In this document: one piece after another, positions 1 through 5,715 of the stretch
Position numbering within the stretch: position 1 is the first letter of the stretch
How the letters are laid out: each line of letters opens with the position of its first letter
Source of the DNA: Spirochaetaceae bacterium
Lineage (GTDB): Bacteria > Spirochaetota > Spirochaetia > Treponematales > Breznakiellaceae
Assembly: GCA_031280035.1 (NCBI GenBank)
Contig: JAITHJ010000010.1
Location: forward strand, 1-33,303
DNA length: 33,303 nt
Reading direction: 5' to 3'
Notes under the pieces: model-generated
Seen by the model: only the letters and a program-made list of their open reading frames with translations
Database searches by the model: none
Told to the model about the DNA's origin: nothing
Program-made: the position numbers and the translations under genes

Positions 1-12
1 AAGTAACGGCAT
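1..12 (-). CDS. Start of an unidentified gene, cut by the window edge
   Basis: Reading the minus strand below vgrG, a GGAGG ribosome-binding site is followed after 6-7 bases by ATG and the codons for M-P-L-L, where the window ends. The start lies 11 bases after the vgrG stop, so the gene is almost certainly co-transcribed with hcp-PAAR-vgrG. Four residues cannot identify it. Because VgrG ends just before the place where the gp5-like OB-fold normally begins, this gene could encode the missing spike part. It could equally be an effector or an effector chaperone. Confidence 0.55.
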
Positions 13-23
13 ATCCGCACCTC

Positions 24-1238
24 CTAGCAATAACGTTTTATAGAATCTTCACCCCAGTCCAGGGCGGTAAACTCAACATTCGCGCGCTCGCCGGTTTCTA
101 TATCCTGCGGCGGCGCGGACAATTCGCGCGGCCATAAAGAACGGGCGTAAACACGCGCTCCGGTTACAACGGCATCCTGCGCGGCGCTGTCTCCCACGCC
201 GTTAAAATGACGGAGCTTAAACTGCAACCCCGGCGCCAGCGCAAGATTGCCGGCCTTGCCCGTCCATTTTTCCTGTTTTAACGCAAATGAAACCGAACGC
301 GCGCTAATAATGCGCTTTATGTCGGCGTCTACTTCCGTTTTTTCCGTACGGTGGTCAAATCCATGAAACAGCGAATCATAACTGCAATAACGGCGGCCCG
401 CCTTAACATCGCCATGTTTCCACTCTTGAGAACCGTAGTTTGATCCCGGATATGAAGCGGTTATTTCAAGACCGTCCACACCTATAGCGTTTTCCATACT
501 CCACGCATCCATTTTCCACAAATTATGCGCTTCGTCATAATCAACAAAATCAAATTGAACAATTTCCGGTATCTGCCGTTTGTCGGAATATTCATAAAAA
601 GGAAGCGGAAACCGCTCTCCTTCAGAAAAATACAAATCAGCGCGGCCGGTGTTGCTTTCAGCGGCAGGATTGTTATGCACAAACATCCAGCTTAAACCAT
701 AGAGACCCATAATCCGCTCAATAAACGCCAAATCAGATTCATTTGACTGTTCAAACATCAGGTTTTTGCTGAAGGTACTCCGGTTTACGTATTCATCGGC
801 AAACTGTCCGCAAATATCGTATTTAGATAAAATCTCTTCTATAATATCAGCGGGAGTTTTTCCGTAATACGGACGGCTAAACCGCGTCCATCGCAGACGG
901 GCAAGCTCGCTTTCAATGGTAATGCAGTAACGGTAACAGAACTCGTTGTTCCCGCCTGTAACAACCCCCAAATTTACAATACCGGTAATTACACCGTGGA
1001 GATTCCGGCTCCGTACTACCGTTCCGCTGGCTATCCGCTGGGAAATAACAAGAGATACGTTTTGATCGAGCAATTCCCGCAGATCTTTTTGCACACGGCG
1101 CGTTTTTGTAAGAACGGTAAGCTGCGCTTTATAGACCTGAGAAAAACCCTCGTCCAATACTAACTCATACGGAAAGAAATCTTTACACGCATCCCCGGCA
1201 ATAGCAAGCGACAGTGACATAGTTCCTTTTTCTGCCAT
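24..1238 (-). CDS. tssI: Short VgrG (TssI), gp27-like half only
   Basis: T6SS spike protein that caps the Hcp tube. The 404 residues match the N-terminal gp27/Phage_GPD-like part of VgrG. An N-terminal beta-rich segment is followed by a region around residues 105-190 with the typical Y-x-K-T-P-A-D-I-I-E-x-I-L run and an E-S-D-L-A-F-I-E-R-x-x-x-x-Y-G-L block. VgrG proteins are usually 600 residues or longer and continue into a gp5-like OB-fold and a beta-helical needle. This one stops where the OB-fold would start (ending near WGEDSIKRYC). The start is supported by AGAGGA upstream of ATG. It lies 9 bases below PAAR, and a new gene with a perfect Shine-Dalgarno site follows 11 bases after the stop. 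It is therefore either a genuinely split spike or a gene broken at the domain border. Confidence 0.85.
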   Translation of the reverse strand: MAEKGTMSLSLAIAGDACKDFFPYELVLDEGFSQVYKAQLTVLTKTRRVQKDLRELLDQNVSLVISQRIASGTVVRSRNLHGVITGIVNLGVVTGGNNEFCYRYCITIESELARLRWTRFSRPYYGKTPADIIEEILSKYDICGQFADEYVNRSTFSKNLMFEQSNESDLAFIERIMGLYGLSWMFVHNNPAAESNTGRADLYFSEGERFPLPFYEYSDKRQIPEIVQFDFVDYDEAHNLWKMDAWSMENAIGVDGLEITASYPGSNYGSQEWKHGDVKAGRRYCSYDSLFHGFDHRTEKTEVDADIKRIISARSVSFALKQEKWTGKAGNLALAPGLQFKLRHFNGVGDSAAQDAVVTGARVYARSLWPRELSAPPQDIETGERANVEFTALDWGEDSIKRYC

Positions 1239-1247
1239 ATTTTCCTC

Positions 1248-1535
1248 TTAAACTATAACATTAACATTAGGACAGACCAAAACTGCGGTCGCCACAGGAA
1301 TACCAATAACAGAAACGCCGCTCACCAAACTGCCTATACAGGCTTGCGGCCTGCCTTTGGCCAGTTTATTGAGAGCGGTGGTCATTGTAACAACTCCGGC
1401 TACGCAAAAAGGCCCTGCAACGGCGTCACCCATACAAGCTACAGGCAAACCTTTTATCATCGTTGTAAAGCCGCCCGGACCAATAATCACATCTCCGGTA
1501 GCGGTTAAATTAGCAATAGTAGCGGCAGGCGTCAT
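1248..1535 (-). CDS. PAAR-type spike-tip protein
   Basis: Small (95 aa) PAAR-like protein expected to form the sharp metal-bound cone on the VgrG trimer. The visible family pattern is GPGGFTTMIKGLPVACMGD followed by a second, more diverged half (KGRPQACIGS...). Both halves carry the glycine-proline-alanine hairpins of PAAR repeats. There is no N- or C-terminal extension, so the protein carries no fused toxin. It starts at ATG behind a GGGGGT stretch and sits between hcp and vgrG, the usual neighbourhood of tip genes. The metal ligands of classical PAAR proteins (three His and one Cys) are not obvious, because the sequence has cysteines but no histidine. It may belong to a PAAR-like variant with different coordination. 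Confidence 0.8.
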   Translation of the reverse strand: MTPAATIANLTATGDVIIGPGGFTTMIKGLPVACMGDAVAGPFCVAGVVTMTTALNKLAKGRPQACIGSLVSGVSVIGIPVATAVLVCPNVNVIV

Positions 1536-1562
1536 AGCAACCCCCTATATTACGCAAGCAAC

Positions 1563-1599
1563 TTGACGGCGTTCCGGCAAACCGCCGGAGCGCCGTCAA
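1563..1599 (-). promoter_or_regulatory. Strong hairpin between hcp and PAAR
   Basis: Two 16-base arms (TTGACGGCGTTCCGGC and GCCGGAGCGCCGTCAA) pair with a single G-T wobble around a 5-base loop, just after the hcp stop. No run of U follows in the minus-strand transcript, so it is not a classical intrinsic terminator. It more likely attenuates read-through or protects the 3' end of the hcp message, giving more Hcp than PAAR/VgrG. Confidence 0.7.
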
Positions 1600-1615
1600 C
1601 CCAACAAGTAGAATA

Positions 1616-2110
1616 CTAGGTATTTGTTACCTGATTCCATTTTGTTTCAATCGCGCCGTCTTTGGTGCCGTCTGGTTTAATCGGCATAACCTTTACAACG
1701 ATCTCCGCCGCAACAAGCTGAACTTCTTCAACCGGCTGCTGTGAAGCTACGTCGTCAGACTTTGGATTGAGCGTTTTGATCTCCGCTTTGGCTACCCGTA
1801 CGCTGTTGAGAGTGATTTCGTATACGGGCGTCTGTGAACCGCCGAGTACACGGCAATACTCAAACTTGGCCTGCTTAATCACCTCTCCCTTCATACAAGA
1901 AAGCTGAAGTTTCGGAGTTGCCTTGTCAACCGCATGAGTAAAGGAAAACGGGATAAACTGCCCCCGCCCCTGTACATCCGATGAAGCCTGCACATTGATG
2001 TTCTGCAAAGCTCCGTGAGAGAATGAGAGAATGTCCAGCCATTTCTCATGCTTCGTGTCAGAAGCCTGTCCCTCAATTCCGTCAAGTTTTAAAAAATAAA
2101 CACTTGCCAT
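1616..2110 (-). CDS. hcp: Hcp (TssD), T6SS inner-tube protein
   Basis: Hcp forms stacked hexameric rings that make the expelled inner tube of the T6SS and carry small effectors. The 164-residue length is normal. The family start M-A-S-V-Y-F-L-K-L-D-G-I-x-G and the later S-F-S-H-G and H-A-V-D-K-A-T-P-x-L blocks are clear Hcp (DUF796) signatures. A good AAGGAGCG site lies 6-7 bases before ATG. It is the first gene of the hcp-PAAR-vgrG unit, is read from a consensus sigma70 promoter about 26 bases upstream of the start, and is followed by a strong hairpin. That arrangement fits its need for high copy number. No C-terminal toxin extension is present. Confidence 0.96.
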   Translation of the reverse strand: MASVYFLKLDGIEGQASDTKHEKWLDILSFSHGALQNINVQASSDVQGRGQFIPFSFTHAVDKATPKLQLSCMKGEVIKQAKFEYCRVLGGSQTPVYEITLNSVRVAKAEIKTLNPKSDDVASQQPVEEVQLVAAEIVVKVMPIKPDGTKDGAIETKWNQVTNT

Positions 2111-2142
2111 ATTTCGCTCCTTAAAATATTAAAGATATATTT

Positions 2143-2171
2143 ATTATACTTAACAAAAATAAATTTGTCAA
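2143..2171 (-). promoter_or_regulatory. Sigma70 promoter of hcp-PAAR-vgrG
   Basis: On the minus strand TTGACA (2171-2166) and TATAAT (2148-2143) are separated by 17 bases, an exact match to the housekeeping consensus. Transcription would start near 2136, giving a leader of about 26 bases with the Shine-Dalgarno site. This suggests strong expression of Hcp unless repressed. Confidence 0.8.
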
Positions 2172-2254
2172 TACCCCATTTTAATTTTTCAAAACCGCTC
2201 AACGTAATTAAAAATTATAAAAAAGTCAATAAAAAATAATTCCGGCAAAATCTA

Positions 2255-2284
2255 TTGACCTGAATAGCTAATTCAGATTATAAT
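2255..2284 (+). promoter_or_regulatory. Sigma70 promoter of tssABC with overlapping dyads
   Basis: TTGACC (2255-2260) and TATAAT (2279-2284) are spaced by 18 bases upstream of tssA. The spacer holds the dyad CTGAAT-N5-ATTCAG (2260-2276). The -10 box lies inside the perfect 12-base palindrome AGATTATAATCT (2275-2286). A third dyad, TAATCT-N5-AGATTA (2281-2297), covers the likely transcription start. Such packing looks like operator sites for a regulator controlling the divergent T6SS transcripts. Confidence 0.7.
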
Positions 2285-2321
2285 CTATTTAAGATTAAAA
2301 TATCAACCAAAGGCGGAAATC

Positions 2322-3380
2322 ATGACAATTGAAGAGTTGGCTGTTCCTCTGGAAGGAGAAAACCCTGCCGGAGAAAACCTTGAATATGATACCTTGTATC
2401 TTGAATTGGATACGCTGGCTGTTCCGGTACCGGAAAGTCAGATGGGCGACTCAAAAATAGAAGGACACGAACCGGACTGGAAAAAACTCAAAGATAATTG
2501 TCTGGAATTATGGAAAAGAACGCGCGATCTGCGCGTTGCCGTCTATATCGTTGTGGCTGAAACGGCTGTGGGCGGACTTAAAGAATGCCGCGATGCGCTT
2601 AAGATTGTGGAATTTCTTATGCGCGATATGTGGGAAACCCTGTACCCCAGACTTGATCCTGATGACGGCAACGACCCAACGGAACGTCTTAATATCCTCG
2701 CGATGCTTTCGCCGGATCCTGGCTCATTTAACGATCCCATTATGTTTATCGCAAAATTCAGGCTGCTGCGCCTTATTCCTGCGCTTCCCTATACGCTGCG
2801 CGATTATCTTATCTCTATAAATGAGCTTGAAAGCCCCAGCGGACAAAACATTGACGCAAATCTTATCACCGGCGAATTTATGCGTATCCCGCTGGAAGAG
2901 ATAAGAGAACAGGCCTCTGTCGCGGAAGATATAAAGGAAACAATCGCGGCCATCTGCGCCTGCGCAAATGAAAAAATGGGCGATGCCGGTACGCTTTCTA
3001 TGGCGTCTCTTTCTGCGGAGGTAAACCGGCTCTGCAAATTCTTTGCCGGATATCTGGAATCTTTTGGCGCAGAAGACGCTTCCTCAAACACGGAAGCCTT
3101 TGCCGGCGCAGGGCCGGAACTGGCTCAAATGGCCGGTGGAGGAGGCGCGTTCAATCTTTCATCTTTCCGCGCTTCTTCACGCGCCGATGCGCTCTTGCTT
3201 TTGAGAAAAGGCGCGGAGTACTTTCAGCTTCAAGAACCGAACAGCCCGATTCCGCTGTTAATTAAGCGCGCTATGCGTTTTTCAGAGATGAATTTTATCG
3301 ACTTAATAGAAGATATTGTTCCAGACGCTCTTTCCAGAGGAAAAGAAGTTCTTGGAATTAAAGATGATTCAAATTCATAA
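2322..3380 (+). CDS. tssA: TssA, T6SS baseplate/sheath-priming protein
   Basis: TssA docks to the membrane complex and helps polymerise tube and sheath. The 352-residue protein has an ImpA N-terminal domain at about residues 5-130. It opens with L-x-x-P-L-E-G-E-N-P-A-G-E-N-L, the usual motif, and contains the E-P-D-W-x-x-L and T-R-D-L-R-V blocks. The C-terminal segment (about 280-345: SRADALLLLRKGAEYFQ...EPNSPIPLLIKRAMR) is the conserved tail seen in short TssA proteins. It starts at ATG behind AAGGCGG, heads a plus-strand unit with tssB and tssC, and is divergent from hcp. A palindrome begins at its stop codon. Confidence 0.92.
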   Translation: MTIEELAVPLEGENPAGENLEYDTLYLELDTLAVPVPESQMGDSKIEGHEPDWKKLKDNCLELWKRTRDLRVAVYIVVAETAVGGLKECRDALKIVEFLMRDMWETLYPRLDPDDGNDPTERLNILAMLSPDPGSFNDPIMFIAKFRLLRLIPALPYTLRDYLISINELESPSGQNIDANLITGEFMRIPLEEIREQASVAEDIKETIAAICACANEKMGDAGTLSMASLSAEVNRLCKFFAGYLESFGAEDASSNTEAFAGAGPELAQMAGGGGAFNLSSFRASSRADALLLLRKGAEYFQLQEPNSPIPLLIKRAMRFSEMNFIDLIEDIVPDALSRGKEVLGIKDDSNS

Positions 3381-3413
3381 CGCCTTGACAAATATGGCGT
3401 TATGAAATATAAA
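3374..3413 (+). promoter_or_regulatory. Palindrome around a possible tssB promoter
   Basis: Perfect 11-base arms TTCATAACGCC (3374-3384) and GGCGTTATGAA (3396-3406) flank an 11-base centre that contains TTGACA (3385-3390). TATAAA follows at 3408-3413 after 17 bases. The site can be read as an internal promoter whose -35 lies in the middle of an operator, or as an RNA hairpin that splits tssA from tssBC. No U-run follows, so a terminator is unlikely. Confidence 0.55.
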
Positions 3414-3483
3414 TGTACGGTTGTTTCATGAAATCCGCAGGGTTTCTTTTGGAATAATAAAAATTTAATAGCAGAGGTATAGT

Positions 3484-4029
3484 ATGTCAGGTAGCAGTCA
3501 AGCATTTATTGCAAAAAACCGGGCGCCCCGTGTTCAAATCGATTATGATGTTGAAGTTTATGGAGCGCAGAAGAAGGTCAATATTCCTTTCGTAATGGGC
3601 GTTATGTCGGATCTTTCTGGAAAACCGGAAGAACCTCTGCCCAAAGTCGATGACCGCAAGTCAATGGAATTTACCGCTGATAATTTTAACGAGCGTCTGA
3701 AAGCCATTAAACCACGAGTTGCGTTTACCGTTCCTAACACCCTTGCCGGAGAAGGCAACATCGCTGTAGACATGACCTTCCAGAGCATGGAAGATTTTTC
3801 TCCGGCGGCAATTGCGTCAAAAGTTGACGGTCTCAAGCAGCTTATGGAATCACGGCAGCAGCTTGCCAATTTATTGTCGTATATGGACGGAAAAGCCGGA
3901 GCGGAAGAGCTTTTGACCAAGCTTTTATCAGACCCCGCGCTGCTTAAAGCTTTATCTTCTAAAGCAAAAGATGACGGCGCTGATACGAGTGATCAGAAAT
4001 CCGGTAAAGCCAATAAGAAGGAGAAATAA
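3484..4029 (+). CDS. tssB: TssB, small sheath protein
   Basis: TssB (VipA/ImpB/IglA family) pairs with TssC to build the contractile sheath around the Hcp tube. The 181-residue length fits. Visible family blocks are R-V-Q-I-x-Y-D-V-E near residue 18 and the F-V-M-G-V-M-S-D-L-S-G run followed by P-L-P-x-V-D-D-R-K. The lysine-rich hydrophilic tail is typical. ATG follows AGAGG. The gene sits 103 bases after tssA and 2 bases before tssC, so B and C are translated as a pair. Confidence 0.95.
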   Translation: MSGSSQAFIAKNRAPRVQIDYDVEVYGAQKKVNIPFVMGVMSDLSGKPEEPLPKVDDRKSMEFTADNFNERLKAIKPRVAFTVPNTLAGEGNIAVDMTFQSMEDFSPAAIASKVDGLKQLMESRQQLANLLSYMDGKAGAEELLTKLLSDPALLKALSSKAKDDGADTSDQKSGKANKKEK

Positions 4030-4031
4030 TT

Positions 4032-5516
4032 ATGGCCGGCGAGCAAAAAATTGAGGCGTTAAGCGCCGATACCGTTGAATTAAATGACTTTGAAAAACTT
4101 GTTCAGCAGGAATTTAAACCGCAGTCTGAAGCGGCGCAAACGGCAGTTCAAGGAGCGGTAAAAACACTGATAAATCAGGCGCTGGAAAACGCGAATATGG
4201 TTTCCACTGACGCCATAAAAACGATAGAAGGAATCATTGCTGAACTGGATAAAAAATTATCGGAACAGGTAAATCTTATCCTTCATCATCCTGATTTTAC
4301 CGGTTTGGAAAGCGCGTGGCGCGGGCTTGACTATCTTGTAAGCAATACTCAAACCAGCGATACGCTGAAAATCAAGGTCTTGAATATATCCAAAACAGAA
4401 GTTTCAAAGACGCTGCGCCGTTTTAAAGGAACGGCATGGGATCAAAGCCCCCTTTTCAAACGTTTTTACGAAGATGAGTACGGCACCGCCGGCGGCGAGC
4501 CTTATGGCGCATTAATCGGCGATTATTATTTTAATCACACGCCGCAGGATATTGAACTTCTGAAAGGAATAGCTCAAATTGCGTCGGCCTCTCATATGCC
4601 GTTTGTTTCTGCAGCCGATCCTTCGATTCTTAACCTTGCTTCATGGCAGGAACTCGCTAATCCGCGCGATATTGCCAAGATCTTTTCCACGCCGGAATAT
4701 CAGGCGTGGCGCGCGTTCCGTAACTCTGACGACAGCCGCTATGTTGCACTGACGCTTCCCCGTGTTTTGAGCCGGACGCCTTACGGCGCAAAAACAAATC
4801 CCGTTGAGGAATTTGACTTTGAAGAAGAAGTAGGCGCCGGAGACAGCGAAAAATATAATTGGATGAACGCCGCCTATGCGATGGGAACAAATATTAACCG
4901 TTCCTTTGCCACGTACGGCTGGTGCGCCAATATTCGGGGCGTTGAATCCGGCGGCGCGGTTCAGGGACTGCCTACTCATACATTTCCTTCAGAAGACGGT
5001 GGCATGGCGCAAAAATGCCCAACGGAAATTGCCATTACAGACCGCCGCGAAGCTGAGTTATCAAAAAACGGATTCCTTCCGTTAATTCATTGGAAAAACA
5101 CTGATTATGCGGTATTTCTTGGAGGACAGACCGTCAACGCTCCGGCGGAGTATGATTCGCCCGATGCAACGGCAAACGCTGCGCTTTCAGCGCGGCTTCC
5201 GTATATCTTTGCGGCCAGCCGTTTTTCACACTTCCTTAAATGCATTGTCCGTGACAAGATAGGCTCTTTCAAAGAACGCCTTGATATGGAGCGGTTTTTG
5301 GGCGACTGGATTGCCCAGTTTGTTACAGGCGATCCCAACGCCTCCGAAGAAGTCAAGGCAAAGTACCCGTTGGCTGAGGCGCGCGTTGAGGTTGAAACGG
5401 TAGAAGGCCAGCCCGGTTACTATAATGCGCGTTTTTATATGAGGCCGCATTATCAACTTGAAGGACTTACCGCTTCTTTAAGGCTTGTAACAAAGGTTCC
5501 AAGCGGAGCGCAGTAA
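4032..5516 (+). CDS. tssC: TssC, large sheath protein
   Basis: TssC (VipB/ImpC/EvpB family) is the main sheath subunit; with TssB it contracts to drive the spike outward, and TssH disassembles it afterwards. The 494 residues match the family length. Characteristic stretches are H-H-P-D-F-T-G-L-E-S-A-W-R-G-L near residue 90, the Y-G-x-L-I-G-D-Y-x-F block, and the C-terminal R-P-H-Y-Q-L-E-G-L-T-A-S-L-R-L-V end shared by nearly all TssC proteins. It is the last gene of tssABC, with a clear terminator 15 bases after the stop. Confidence 0.97.
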   Translation: MAGEQKIEALSADTVELNDFEKLVQQEFKPQSEAAQTAVQGAVKTLINQALENANMVSTDAIKTIEGIIAELDKKLSEQVNLILHHPDFTGLESAWRGLDYLVSNTQTSDTLKIKVLNISKTEVSKTLRRFKGTAWDQSPLFKRFYEDEYGTAGGEPYGALIGDYYFNHTPQDIELLKGIAQIASASHMPFVSAADPSILNLASWQELANPRDIAKIFSTPEYQAWRAFRNSDDSRYVALTLPRVLSRTPYGAKTNPVEEFDFEEEVGAGDSEKYNWMNAAYAMGTNINRSFATYGWCANIRGVESGGAVQGLPTHTFPSEDGGMAQKCPTEIAITDRREAELSKNGFLPLIHWKNTDYAVFLGGQTVNAPAEYDSPDATANAALSARLPYIFAASRFSHFLKCIVRDKIGSFKERLDMERFLGDWIAQFVTGDPNASEEVKAKYPLAEARVEVETVEGQPGYYNARFYMRPHYQLEGLTASLRLVTKVPSGAQ

Positions 5517-5530
5517 AATTTGTTTGTATA

Positions 5531-5568
5531 AAAAACACCTTTGTAAAATTACAAAGGTGTTTTTTTTT
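5531..5568 (+). terminator. Intrinsic terminator after tssABC
   Basis: AACACCTTTGTA and TACAAAGGTGTT pair perfectly around a 4-base AAAT loop and are followed by a run of eight or more T. The A-run before the stem also makes it a possible terminator for the opposite strand. It closes the tssABC transcript before copA. Confidence 0.93.
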
Positions 5569-5664
5569 CATGGCGGACGCACCGGCAACACAATAAAATT
5601 TGCAAGATATTAAACTCCACGCTGAATAAAAAGCATAATCTTGACACAATTTTTTGGTATGACA

Positions 5665-5690
5665 GCCGCAGCGGAATGTCTGCGGCGTTT
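5665..5690 (+). promoter_or_regulatory. GC-rich hairpin in the copA leader
   Basis: GCCGCAG and CTGCGGC (5665-5671 and 5680-5686) form a stem with an 8-base loop followed by GTTTT, 26-51 bases before the copA start. A TTGACA lies just upstream (5641-5646), but no good -10 box is visible at normal spacing. The hairpin may be a weak attenuator or a regulator site for copper control. No CueR- or CsoR-type gene is in the window. Confidence 0.4.
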
Positions 5691-5715
5691 TAATTAGTCA
5701 GGAAAAGAGGATAAA

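Noticed and set aside
24-5516. Reading the cluster as an extracellular contractile system or prophage tail
   Set aside because: TssJ, TssK, TssL, TssM and ClpV are present, which are specific to membrane-anchored T6SS.
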